In this document: positions 23,875 to 34,866 of the stretch, piece by piece
How the letters are laid out: every line of letters starts with the position of its first letter
How positions within the stretch are numbered: the stretch's first letter is position 1
Origin: Halicephalobus mephisto
Taxonomy: Eukaryota > Nematoda > Chromadorea > Rhabditida > Panagrolaimidae
Length of the DNA stretch: 64,000 nt
Assembly (NCBI GenBank): GCA_009193035.1
Contig: SWDT01000061.1
Span: 1-64,000 of the forward strand
Reading direction: 5' to 3'
Translations under genes and position numbers: made by a program
The notes under the pieces: generated by a model
The model's database searches: none
Told to the model about the DNA's origin: nothing
Seen by the model: only the letters and a program-made list of their open reading frames with translations

Positions 23875-26345
23875 ATGTTTCAATTAACTCGTCAAGCCGC
23901 AAGAGGCTTGAGACGAGTTTTGCCGACGCGATCTATATCAACGCCGTCGGCACTGACCTCCACCGTCGGCCGGGATCCAAAGGTAATTTTATTTTTTTCA
24001 TATATGAATTTCCTCTTAATTATTCAGAACGATGTGCTATCTGAATCAGAAGTGATGTATTTGCTTCATAAAGACCAGACTTTCAATGAACGGGTCCATC
24101 ATTACACAAACAGAGCTTTGGCTTTGTATTCCAAAGAAGGACCGGGTGGATTGAAGAAACTCCTAGAAGAAATGAAGCGAGCAGCAGATGAAGGCAAGAG
24201 CGCTGCGGAGAAGGCAGCAGCAGAAAAAGCTAAAAAAAGCTCTGGCGAAGGTAAAAAAGAAGATCCCGAAGGTGGAGGACCCCTCGGGGGCATAGGATGG
24301 CAGAAAATCGCCGTAGCTGTCGGTGTCATTATCGCCTTACAACTGTTGATGGAGTACAGTAGTTACAAGGAAATTTCATGGAAAGAATTTTACCACGATT
24401 TCCTGGAGAAAAGAGCTGTTGACAAATTAGAAGTTGTCGACAAACGGTGGGTCAGAGTTGTGACGAAGGATTCTGGAGGCCCGTACACGTATTATTTCAA
24501 CATCGGCAGCGTTGATTCTTTCGAGAGAAGTCTATCCACTGCTCAACGACATTTGCAATATGAGCCCGATCAGCAAATCCCCGTAATTTACAAAAGCGAA
24601 TTTGATTTGTAAGTTTTATTTCTTTGTTTTTCTTATTCATAATTACAGGAAACGGGAATTGCCGACGATAATCAGCACTGCAGTGCCTTTATTTTTTGCA
24701 TATTACCTTTACCGAACCCTCAGAGGCGGAATTGGTGGAATGAAATCCGGCAGCAAGGGGAGTGGGCCATTTGGTGGCGGTCTATTCGGTGGAGTTGGAC
24801 AATCAACAGCCAGACTCATCAACAAAGAAGACATCAAAGTTTCATTCAAAGACGTTGCTGGATGTGAGGAAGCTAAAATCGAAATTATGGAGTTTGTCAA
24901 TTTCCTGAAGAATCCTGAGCAATACAAAGCCTTAGGTGCTAAAATCCCAAAAGGAGCTATCCTTACTGGACCTCCAGGAACAGGAAAAACTCTTCTTGCT
25001 AAAGCAACAGCGGGTGAAGCCAATGTGCCATTCATAACCGTTTCTGGTTCTGAATTTCTGGAAATGTTTGTTGGTGTGGGTCCTGCGCGAGTCCGCGACA
25101 TGTTTCAAATGGCCAGAAAACATTCTCCTTGTATTTTGTTCATTGACGAAATAGACGCTGTTGGAAGAAAACGCGGTGGAAGAGGAATGGGAGGACATTC
25201 AGAACAGGAAAATACACTAAATCAATTATTAGTTGAAATGGATGGATTTACAACAGATGAAAGTTCTGTTATCGTTATTGCAGCGACGAATAGAGTGGAT
25301 ATTCTCGATGGGGCACTTCTTAGACCAGGAAGATTTGATAGACAAATTTATGTTCCTGTACCTGATATTAAAGGAAGAGCATCTATATTCCGTGTTCATT
25401 TACAACATTTAAAAACAACATTAGATAAAATGGAATTATCAAGAAAATTAGCAGCGAGAACACCTGGATTCTCGGGAGCAGATGTTGCTAATGTCTGTAA
25501 TGAAGCAGCATTGATTGCAGCACGTGATGCAGGAGAAGAAATAACGATGAAACATTTTGAACAAGCGATTGAAAGAGTTGTGGCTGGAATGGAAAAGAAA
25601 AGTCAAGTATTACAACCGGATGAAAAAAAAACAGTTGCATATCATGAAGCAGGACATGCAATAGCTGGTTGGTTTCTTCAATATGCAGATCCGTTATTGA
25701 AAGTGTCAATTATTCCTAGAGGAAAAGGTCTAGGTTATGCACAATATTTACCTAAAGAACAATATTTATATACAAAAGAACAATTATTAGATAGAATGTG
25801 TATGACATTAGGTGGACGTGTGTCGGAAGAAATATTTTTTGGAAGAATTACAACAGGTGCTCAAGATGATTTGCAAAAAATTACTCAAATGGCATATTCT
25901 CAGGTTTGGAATTATATTGTTTAAGTAATAATTGTGAAAATTGCAGGTTGTTAAATTTGGAATGTCATCGAAAGTTGGACCGTTGTCATTTGATACACCT
26001 AATCAAGGTGAAATGACATTTGATAAACCATATTCAGAAGCTACTGCTCAATTAATTGATCAAGAAGTGAGAGATATGGTTAATAATGCATTAAATAGAA
26101 CAAGAGAATTGCTGTTATCGAAACAAAGTGAAATAGAAAAAGTTGCTAAAAGACTTTTGGAAAGAGAAATATTGTCAAGAGATGATATGATTGAATTATT
26201 AGGTCAAAGACCGTTCCCAGAGAAACATACATATGAACAATTTGTGGAAGGAACGGGAGGTTTAGATGAAGATACGCAACTCCCGAAAGGACTGGAAAAT
26301 TGGAACAAGGAAAATCAAAAAAAGGATGAAAAAAAAGAAAGTTAG
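23875..26345 (+). CDS. spg-7: Mitochondrial m-AAA protease subunit (paraplegin/AFG3L2 family)
   Basis: Four exons: 23875-23982, 24028-24608, 24649-25903, 25947-26345; 780 aa. It is the ATP-dependent inner-membrane zinc protease that degrades misfolded proteins and processes others on the matrix side. N-terminal Arg-rich leader ([15 protein letters not shown]) fits mitochondrial import. Two membrane spans (residues about 130 and 235-250) bracket the intermembrane domain; a Gly-rich linker leads to the AAA domain with Walker A GPPGTGKT (about 337), Walker [11 protein letters not shown], second-region-of-homology [11 protein letters not shown], and the zinc site HEAGH (about 562). It ends Lys/Glu-rich. 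Early exons are GC-richer, the third exon's end strongly AT-rich. Intron 1 (45 nt) contains TTCATATATGAA. The next gene follows after 203 bases. Confidence 0.97.
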
Positions 26346-26548
26346 TGTAATTTTTAGGATTTTTGAGGTGATTTTTGTTCCAACCTTAGGATAGTTGTTG
26401 TTGCTACTTTTTTTTGCTCAAACGATTGTAAATTTTGTTTGAAGCGGAAAAAAACTTAAATTTTCTTTATTTTTTTCTTGGTGATATATGGTTGAGGACC
26501 ATGGGTGTATTTTTTTAAATCTGAATTTTTTGTTTTTATTGGTTTTAG

Positions 26549-27175
26549 ATGAATAGAAAAAAAGCAGAAGCGAAGAATGGAGTTAGAGCTATTGCTAGTG
26601 TGTTGGGAATTAGAAGAGATGAATTAGGTGCTTATACGAAGGTTAAAAATGAACCTCCACCACTTTTTCCACCTATTCATAAACCATTATTGCCTTCGGT
26701 TAATGCATCAGTACAATTGTTGGATTATCGTTGTGGTATTGAGAATGAATTTGTTATGTATTTTAATTCTTTAGAAACTAATGCTCCTTCGAAAAATAGT
26801 GATCCAGTTACTCATAGGTACTCTGATGACTTTGTTCATTCTGAAAGGAGGACTTTTGTTCCGAGTGTTTGTGATCTTCCGAAAGGACTGCATCCGTCGG
26901 CGAAGAAGAGGAAAATTGTTCAATCTGAAGAAGCTAAAGCTAAAAAATTAAAGAAAATTGAAACTATTTTGACGAATTTGGAAAAGAAAGAAAAAACGGA
27001 AAAAGATGAAGATGAAGAAGAAGAAGAAAAAAAAGAGGATGAAGAAGAAGAAGTTGTTCAATCTGATGAGGATTTTGAAGAAGAGAATGACTATATTCAG
27101 GATTACTTTGATAATGGTGAAGGATATCATGAGAATCCAAGTGATGATAATTTGGATGATGGTGATGGATATTGA
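26549..27175 (+). CDS. RNA polymerase III subunit RPC7 (POLR3G/Rpc31)
   Basis: Single exon, 208 aa. The N-terminus has NEPPPLFPPIHKPLLP, matching the PPPLFP segment of POLR3G, and the C-terminus is a very acidic tail ending in EENDYIQDYFDNGEGY...SDDNLDD, matching the ENDYINSYFEDGDDF end of the family. RPC7 belongs to the RPC3-RPC6-RPC7 subcomplex used in Pol III initiation. The ATG follows directly after a TTGGTTTTAG acceptor and the gene begins 203 bases behind spg-7 on the same strand, which fits a downstream operon gene that is trans-spliced. Identification rests on the two motifs and on composition. Confidence 0.8.
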   Translation: MNRKKAEAKNGVRAIASVLGIRRDELGAYTKVKNEPPPLFPPIHKPLLPSVNASVQLLDYRCGIENEFVMYFNSLETNAPSKNSDPVTHRYSDDFVHSERRTFVPSVCDLPKGLHPSAKKRKIVQSEEAKAKKLKKIETILTNLEKKEKTEKDEDEEEEEKKEDEEEEVVQSDEDFEEENDYIQDYFDNGEGYHENPSDDNLDDGDGY

Positions 27176-27227
27176 GATGTTTTTTAACGGGTTTTATTGT
27201 TGAATTTTTTTGCAAATTTGAATATAT

Positions 27228-28444
27228 TTATATAATGAAATTTGTTTCGAGTTCTTTCTGAAATGGTTGTGGTTTGACGGAGATGAGGAAAATGGAAAAA
27301 CTTACTTTGAGGAGATCGAAGCCGTAGGAAGTGGCGAATCTGTGGAGGTTTTGGAGTGGGACTTCTGGATTGACTGAACCTGAATAAACGAATAAGATTG
27401 CTGCATGAACGGTGCAAGGATCGAAATTGTGGAATCTGATGACGTCTGGTTCTTCTTCGGCTATTTGAAGTTGAAAATCTACTAATCTGGAATGTTTTCT
27501 GAGAAGTTGACGATGGACAGGAATTCGGGATTGTCTTGTTAGAACACAACAATCGGGATCGCCTAAAATGGATGGTTCGAAGAAGATCTCATGTCCGATG
27601 TATTGGAAATTGATAACGACTCGTAGTTGAAATCGGCCTCGTCGGAGGATTTCTGGATAAGTCCGGAAAAGATGGTCTCGTTTGAAGAGTTTATCCCAGC
27701 CGTGTTCTTGTTCGTCGATGGAGAAAGTAGTTCCTGAAGATTATAGTAGAAAACTATTTTATAAAAGATAAAAATAAGTTTTTAAAAAATTACATAGAAA
27801 AATTTTTAGAAGTTTGAAATTTATCCTAAAAAATGAACACCAGAGACGAGTTTTATAGGAAATTGCCAGTTTTACCACTTTCCTACTTTGCCAAGCACTC
27901 GCTCTTTACGCGGGAATTCAAAAAATCATTACTGTAGAAATTAACTTTTTGAATTATCCCGATACGAATTTTCAGGACTGTTGGAAGAATGAACAGCAGT
28001 GAGGCGAGTTTTGTACAAAATTGCCAGTTTTGCCACTTTTTGCTCCCGTTCGCTTCTTGCGCGGGAATTCAAAAATCTCCAAAATTCGAACATCGCTTTT
28101 TGAATTTCATTTGTGAAGAAAATTAATAACTTACTGATAGGCGAGATTTTTTCACATTCTATTCTTCTGTTTCGGGCAAATCCGTCGAGATAAAGTTGGA
28201 TTTCCGCGCCGATTTGAGCTTGATGAAGAGATTGAGGACTTTCTAATTTTACAAATAAAGAAACGAAATTTTTAAAATCAGAAGACTTCGATCTGGGGTA
28301 AATTACGATGGAGAACTTTATCCAGGGCCTTCTGATGGAACAGAAACTCGGAGTTCTGTAGGCGATTCCGGGAGAAAAATTTAATTTCGAATTTGGCGGC
28401 AGAGTGAAGTTGGCCACGGCGACGAACTTTGGTTGATCTATCAT
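27228..28444 (-). CDS. MATH-BTB domain protein (BATH/SPOP-like)
   Basis: Three exons: 28444-28135, 27733-27306, 27257-27228; 255 aa. The start follows a TTTGCCAG acceptor by a few bases. N-terminal half resembles a MATH substrate-binding fold (FVAVANFTL at the start; WDKLFKRDHLFR in its last strand region); the second half looks like a BTB domain (CCVLTRQSRIPVHRQLLRKH, DPCTVHAAILFVYSG, LHRFATSYGFDLL). Such proteins recruit substrates to CUL3 ubiquitin ligases and are greatly expanded in nematodes. It is shorter than the usual 300-370 aa: it lacks a BACK region and ends right after the BTB. Intron 1 has two copies of the GAATTCCCGCGCAG repeat. Its stop lies only 52 bases from the stop of the convergent RPC7 gene. 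Confidence 0.75.
27843..28072 (-). repeat. Intronic GAATTCCCGCGC repeats, copies 2 and 3
   Basis: Two copies, 27843-27920 and 27990-28072, each reading on the minus strand GAATTCCCGCG(C/T)..., then a GCGA block and AAAACTGGCAATTT. Both lie in intron 1 of the MATH-BTB gene in the gene's own orientation. Confidence 0.75.
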
Positions 28445-28619
28445 TTTTGGAATGACTGGCAAATAATGGGAAATCAATCAGAGAAGTTGGTCTGAGATTT
28501 CCCCCAGGACAGACTTGCAGACCGCATATATCCCCTCAAGCAATCTAGAAACACAACGGGAAATCGTTTATTTCCACTGCTGGAACTGTACATGTTAGAA
28601 AAGATGAACTTTTTGGAAA

Positions 28620-29070
28620 TTAAGATCGTTTTTCGGCCATTTTTGCTTCGTAAGCTTTGAGTTCCTCTGCGGGAATGGAGTCCTCGGCACTGCGGTTGTT
28701 GGTGTCGTTGACGCACATGGCGAATTCTCCTTGTTTCACTATGTCGCCGTTTTTGTGGATAGAAATGGTCATTCCTCGTTTGTGTTCTCCAACAGTTACT
28801 CCTCTGACTTTGATGATGTCCATGAGTTTCACGACGTAGCAATACTCGTTCCACAAGGCCAGATTGATCATCCCAGTAGGATCCCCGAGCACTGCTGTCC
28901 TGACTTCTGACGAATTTGGCAGTTTTCTAATCGGTGCTGAAATTGTTTAAATAAAAGTGGAAAATTTCATATATGAACTTACTCAAGTCCAAAACGAGTC
29001 CTTGCACATTGACGTTCTTCATGTGCAATTTTAAATCCGCGATTTTCACAATTGGCTCTCGATTGTTCAT
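28620..29070 (-). CDS. SOSS-B single-stranded DNA-binding protein (NABP/hSSB homologue)
   Basis: Two exons: 29070-28983 and 28936-28620; 134 aa. One OB fold: IADLKLHMKNVNVQGLVLDL, then SSEVRTAVLGDPTGMINLALWNE, matching [22 protein letters not shown] of human SOSS-B1, and GDIVKQGEFAMCVND, matching GDLQKIGEFCMVYSE. SOSS-B binds ssDNA and works with INTS3 in double-strand-break signalling and repair. The long Pro/Ser-rich tail of vertebrate versions is absent. The intron is 46 nt and carries TTCATATATGAA. It is divergent from crn-1, the two starts being 223 bases apart. Confidence 0.85.
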
Positions 29071-29293
29071 GATGAAAGACTAAGGTCAGGGATATGGACG
29101 AGAGGATGTCTGAAAGAAGAACGAGGATCTGGACGAAGCCGAAAAAGAAGAACCATTGAATGGCTCTCGGAGGGAAAACCCGTCCGCGAAGAATGCGCGC
29201 CTTTTCGACATGTTTGTTTCGTTGAAGAAATTTTTGAATTTTCAGTTTTCTTCGGTTTTTGGTCTTCAGTTTGTTTCATCATCTGTTGTCAGG
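29071..29293. promoter_or_regulatory. Bidirectional promoter of SOSS-B and crn-1
   Basis: 223 bases separate the divergent start codons of two DNA-repair genes. It contains TGCGCGCC at 29194-29201 followed by TTTTCG, an E2F-like word, and an acceptor (GTTGTCAG) one base before the crn-1 ATG. Shared control is an inference from arrangement. Confidence 0.5.
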
Positions 29294-31070
29294 ATGGGAA
29301 TTAAGGATTTAACCAAGGTTATTGGGGATCACAGTCCGAACAGCATAAAATTAAACGACATCAAGGCTTACTTCGGACGGAAGATCGCCATCGACGCCTC
29401 CATGAGTCTCTACCAGTTCCTGATCGCCATCAGACAGGACGGAGCTCATCTCACCGACGAAAGCGGCGAAACTACGAGGTTGGTTGGCGGTTCCATATAT
29501 GAAACTAAAGTTGTAATTTCAGTCATTTAAATGGAATGTTTTACCGGACGATCCGGATGATGGAAAACGGAATCAAGCCAGTTTTCGTTTTCGACGGAAA
29601 ACCACCAGAGATGAAAGCCGGAGAGTTGGAAAAACGGTCCGAAAGAAGAGCCGAAAACGAAAAACAACTAAATGAAGCGATCGAAAAAGGAGATACAGAA
29701 GCCCAAAATAAATTTTCCAGAAGACTCGTGAAAGTCACTCCTCAGCAGAACGAAGAAGCCAAAAAACTTTTGAAACTCATGGGAGTTGCGATTGTAGATG
29801 CTCCTTGTGAAGCAGAAGCTCAATGTGCAGAATTGGTCAAATCAGGAAAAGTTTTCGCGACTGCGACAGAAGACATGGACGCCCTGACTTTCGGATCCAA
29901 GGTTCTCGTTCGTCATCTGACTTTCAGTGAAGCGAAAAAGCTGCCCATCAAGGAATTCAATTTGGACAGAATCTTGCGAGATTTCAATTTCACTTACGAC
30001 CAGTTCATCGACATGTGCATCATGCTCGGTTGCGATTACTGTCCGTCGATCAAGGGAGTGGGTCCCAAGAAGGCCTTCGAGCTCATATCCACTCATGGGA
30101 ACATTGAGACCGTCCTCGAGAACATAGATCACGAGGTAAGTATCAACTTTTTAATTCACAAGTATTAAAGTTAAAAAATTATATATTTTTTCAAATTCCC
30201 GCGCAGAAAGCGAGTGAGTTTCACGAAAGCAAGAAAACGGTAAAAGCGGCAATTTTCTTTAATTTCAACCCACTTTTTTAAAATTTATTCCCAGGTACCT
30301 GAAATTTTGGAAAATTTCTGATCAAAGAATTTCGAAAAATCTGCAACTGATTTTTTGAGATTTTCGAATTTCCGCACAGAGAGCGAGCGAACTAGGAAAG
30401 TGGCAATTTTGACAAACCGGTGTCGAAATCGGCTCTCTATTTTTAGTTTACCTAAAAATTTGAGATTTTTATGCTAATTTCGTAAATTCTTATTTCTATA
30501 TTCTTTAAAATGTTTAAAGAAGTTATTTTTGGAAGTGCATAAGTTATTTTTAAGAAATTTCTTCATGTATTTACAATTTTGAAAGATGAAGTTCGAATTT
30601 GTAGGATTACTAATCGTCATGAGAAAATGTTACATAAGTTACTGTGATTTCATGAAATGCACGTTTTTGTACTTTTAGTTGTAGTATTGTCATTTTAATC
30701 TTTTCTCAATTTTCAGAAGTACCCGCCTCCAGAAAATTGGCAATATGCCGGAGCGAGAAGATTATTCAGTAACCCTGAAGTCACTTCTGGAGACGAAATT
30801 CAATTGAAATGGTCCGAACCAGATACAGACGGAATTATCGAATTTCTCTGTAAAGAAAAAGGATTTAATGAAGAAAGAGTTAATTCTGCTCTTCAAAGAC
30901 TGAACAAAGGAAGACAAACAGCAACCCAAGGCAGAATCGACATGTTTTTCCAATCTACAGGACTTGTATCAACTCAACCATCGGCTAAAAAAAGAAAAGC
31001 AGAAGAAGAAAAAACAGCTGCTGCTAAAAAGGCAAAAATGTCCAAGAAAGGAACTGGTAAAAAGAAATAA
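29294..31070 (+). CDS. crn-1: Flap endonuclease 1 (FEN1)
   Basis: Three exons: 29294-29478, 29523-30135, 30717-31070; 383 aa, close to the 380 of human FEN1. It cleaves 5' flaps in Okazaki-fragment maturation and long-patch repair, and in C. elegans CRN-1 also acts in apoptotic DNA degradation. N-terminal MGIKDL start (the Gly2 amino group enters the active site), XPG-N block with [17 protein letters not shown] and [14 protein letters not shown] block with EAEAQCAEL and [10 protein letters not shown] holding catalytic carboxylates, helix-hairpin-helix [20 protein letters not shown] box QGRIDMFF (about residue 337) and a Lys-rich tail. Intron 1 is 44 nt with a near-palindromic TTCCATATATGAAA; intron 2 holds a GAATTCCCGCGCAG repeat. 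Confidence 0.97.
30195..30430 (+). repeat. Intronic AATTCCCGCGCAG repeat, copy 4 plus a decayed copy
   Basis: AATTCCCGCGCAG followed by AAAGCGAGTGAG and AAAGCGGCAATTTT at 30195-30290; a decayed second copy (TTTCCGCACAGAGAGCGAGC, then AAAGTGGCAATTTTG) at about 30367-30430. Both lie in crn-1 intron 2 in the sense orientation. Confidence 0.7.
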
Positions 31071-31112
31071 TTTTTGTATTCGAATATGACATGTTTTTTG
31101 TAAAAGTAATTT

Positions 31113-32786
31113 TCATACAACTCTGTTTGGGGGGTTTTTTTCTCTTTCGGAAATCCTCATCTGAGATGTGGGCATGACTCTGGTGTCGGTGGTGAAGATT
31201 TTGTTTCCGGAAATTGTAGACGTGAAGAAGTTGAGATGTTTTTTGAATGCAATACGGTATTCGTTGCTGAAATCGTATTTTTTTAGAAATTTAAATATTG
31301 GAATTTTTAAAGGATTTTTAGAATTTAAAAAATTTAAAAATTTTTATAAAATTCTGTGATTCTTAAATTCATATAAAATATTGAAGAATTTTTACAAATT
31401 CTAAGATTTTTAAAATTTTTACGAAATTTCACAAGTCCCAGAATCTTCCATTGGATTCTGGAATACTTTGAAATTTTCTAAAATTAAGAATTAACTTACC
31501 TGAGAAGAAAAAGAACAAAATAATTACTACTAACAGCGATGTTGATCATGATGCCGATGTAGAAACCGACATACCAAGCTTCCACTGGAGTCAAATTGAA
31601 AAAACTGGCCACAACATTGACACCGGCATTCAGGGCCCAACCGAGAAAAACGACGGCAGTAATTGCCGAAAGGGATCTAATCATTTTTTGTCCAGAAATT
31701 TTCGCTGAATTGACTTTCAATCCAATCCAAACAACAATATAACAACAAATAGTCAAAACATTCAAAACCAAACAAATATCGAACCACAGTAATCCTGTAT
31801 AACCTGGCTGAGCGTCGCTAATTAGACAAATTGTTTCTTTTTCTGGTTCTTTTAGCATTTCTTTAAAAATAATTATCAAAAAATACAAATTATATCCTAC
31901 AGTAATCGAAAAATAAATAGACAAAAAATAAAATCTCGACTTATTCCTATGCCAAGCAGGAACAATCACACTCAAGGCCCTGTCGACGCCGATGAACAAA
32001 GTCATCAACATTCCAGTCGAGAGCCCGATCAAGGGAATCACGTTAATAATTACACACGTCTTCAAAGACGTGAAATTTATCCCTGTCAAAGTCAAATATC
32101 CAAAATAATAATGGGATAACTGATGCAGGGAATCTGAAACCGCGGCTACAGCCAAGAGGATTCCACAAGTTCCTCTAAAGTGTCTAAAATAAAAAATTAA
32201 TTTACTTTTAAGGTTTTTTACAAACTTATATTGTATTGTAACAATCGCAATCGAAACATTGCCAAACATGCCGATTACTTGGAGGACGATTCTCAGAACA
32301 GTAAAAAGAACAATGTCAGAAATCACTCGATTTCTGTAGTCCCAGTAATACTCCGCAAACTGGAATACGGTTGCAGTATTATTAAAAATTAAAAAAAATA
32401 AAACTTAAAAACGGATTTTTACAAAACTGTATTCAGATAAATTTTTGGAACTTTTTAGAAAATTTCAATGAGATTTTCAAAGTCGTCTACAGTATCCTGA
32501 ATTATTCCATATGATTGTGAGAATTTCTACAGAATCCCAGAACATTCCGGAAATTTCTTTTGAATTCTAAAAATCTCTAAATTTCCGAAAATTCCAGAAT
32601 CTTCTACAGTATCCAGAAATGTACTATGGAATCCCAAAAATCCCGAAAATTTCCTCTTCTGGAAGATTCTAGAAAACTTCAAGTTCCCAGAATCTCTAAC
32701 TTCCAGAAGATTCTAGAATCTTCGAAGAGATAGAATTGATTCAAAAATAAAAAACTTACAGAGAGTTGACTATCCATTTGGGGCAT
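31113..32786 (-). CDS. Seven-transmembrane chemoreceptor, SRSX-like
   Basis: Four exons: 32786-32760, 32359-32226, 32183-31500, 31266-31113; 332 aa. Seven hydrophobic spans can be traced, starting with VLFTVLRIVLQVIGMFGNVS (span 1 with the GN pair) and including GLSTGMLMTLFIGVDRALSV, which holds the DRALSV variant of the DRY region after span 3. The C-terminal LSNEYRIAFKKHL, just after span 7, is typical of the nematode SRSX chemoreceptor family. Such receptors usually sit in sensory-neuron cilia; the ligand cannot be inferred. Its stop is 42 bases from the crn-1 stop on the other strand, so the 3' UTRs must nearly touch or overlap. The start is a 27-nt coding exon joined in phase to exon 2. 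Confidence 0.85.
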
Positions 32787-34866
32787 TTTTACTTTTTTAA
32801 TAAAGTACAAATCCAAAGTTCGACTTCCTACAGGAAATTCCGGAGTTCAAACTTAATGAAAATCCGTGAGAAATTCCACACAATGAGGGAAATTCTGAAA
32901 AGATTACTGTAAAATTTCTAATTTTCACGATTCATAAAAATAATTAAAAAAGGCGTTATTTCAGAATGCTCTTGCTACAAATTTTCCAAACTTTTTAAAA
33001 TCCAAAGTCTCGCATAACACTCGAAATAATGCCAAATAAAAAGTAACAAACATCACGAAATTGTCACGAGGATAATCTCTAAAACTTCCTACAAAATTGA
33101 AATGTTCTATTTTTGATGATTTTTTTATTTCTACAGTATTCCGGAAAGCTTAGAAACCTTCTATTGGATTTTAGAAAGTTCTAAACCATCTGGAATTCCA
33201 ATTTAATAAATAAAAAACAAATTTTGAAATTTTTACAACAATTTTCAGCACGTTTCTAGAAAATTAAAAACTATATTAGTCTAAAAATCAAAAATAAAGA
33301 GCTACAAAATTCAGAGAAATTAACTACAAATTTCAGAAAGGTGTTATTGTAGAAAATATAAAATTTTTAATTTTCTTAAATTCTAGGAATTTTGAATTTA
33401 AAAAATAACAATTTCTATCGTAATTACCTACGTGCATTAAACCAAAGTTTAAGAACTTAATTTTTATCTTAATTTGGAAACTCACTTGACAACCTTAGAT
33501 TACTAAAATTTTTTAGAAGGATTCACAATTGACGATAATTAGATTACTCAAAAAAGCATCAAATTAGTTTAAATATTTTAAACACGCTAATTTGGATTTG
33601 TGTACTTTGGAAATTGCAAATAACTGTGATACGTAGTATTGAAAATTACAAATTTGCTACATCTTTAAGCTTCTACATACGTCAGATTTTCATATTCACA
33701 GATATAGTCTGTAGCCTCCATAGATATAAACCTCAATCAGCTTTCAAAAACTAAAAAACATTAAGGATTACCGTAACCTTCACAATGGACTTCAGATATG
33801 AGATATTCTCCTCCAATATTCGATCAGTAGAGTTCCTTCAGGAGTATATCCGAAAATAAATAGCATAAGAAAAGTCAATGATATATCAAAGTGAATTTCC
33901 AACGTTACAAAAAACTTAATATATTGAAATAAATCCTTAACAATACAGAAAAAATTCTATATATTAAAGTAAACATTCAATATTATAGAAAACAATCCAA
34001 TATTGATGGAAAAAATTGGGAAAGTCTGATGGCACACGTTGGGAGTTGTCCGCTCTCAGTGCCAGAAATTGAATTCTTACGGTTCTTAAGGAACTTTCGT
34101 GGCAAGAGTTGCCTGTTGTAATCTTTTCAGTTTCCTATTCAACGTTACATGAGTAAGATTAAATTCCCATTTTTCCAGGGAATTTTTTGATGAGAATTGA
34201 TTTCGATCTCCTTTGTAGTTATTTCTCATCAGTTCTCATTCACACAGGTGGGATTTTAGTTTTTTAATTATCGGGAAATTTTTGTAGTGGGAATTAATGT
34301 CATTCTTTTTGGGCTACCGTTTTTCCAATTTAGATCGGTAAACTATTAAAGCACTGTAATTTCCAAGAACTTTCTCGGTGAAAACTAACTCTATTTTTTA
34401 AGCTGCCATTCATATATCAATTTTTATTCACACAAGTAAAATTTTCAATTTCTTTAATTTTCCAGGAACTTTTCCGACAGAAACCGACTCTGTTTCCTTT
34501 TTAGGCTGTTATTCATATATCAACTTTTATTTACCCAGGCAATGTATTAATTTTCTCAATGTTCAGAAACTTTCCCGACAGGAATCGACTTAATTTTTCT
34601 CTCAATTTATCTTCTACATCACTTCCGACTCTCACTTAGTAGTAAACTAATTCTCATGGTCACTTAGAACCTTCACAACAGTAATCGATTCCACATTCCG
34701 CGACATTTAATAAATTCCTTTTTTTATTAATTTTCCAGGATAAAAAAATAAATAAATTTAAGTTAAAGTATTTAACAAAAAATAAGTATTTTTGATTCCA
34801 AAATGCAATTGGTTTCCATTTCAGGAGAGTACCATCATTTTTAAATGGGCATTTCCGAAATTAAAG
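32787..34866. other. Gene-free stretch between the receptor and CASC3 genes
   Basis: AT-rich, with no frame that I trust. 32440-32740 is rich in short TCTAGAA and CCAGAAT words. From 34140 to 34590 a degenerate unit of about 110 bases recurs roughly four times (blocks such as TTCATATATCAATTTTTATT followed by an AACTTTTCCGACAG-like block). AATAAATAAA near 34748 may serve the minus-strand CASC3 transcript or be chance. Confidence 0.45.

Noticed and set aside
26948..27215. Minus-strand and alternative-frame ORFs opposite the acidic tail of RPC7
   Set aside because: They are shadows of the GAA/GAT-rich coding sequence (Phe/Leu- and Lys/Met-rich products).
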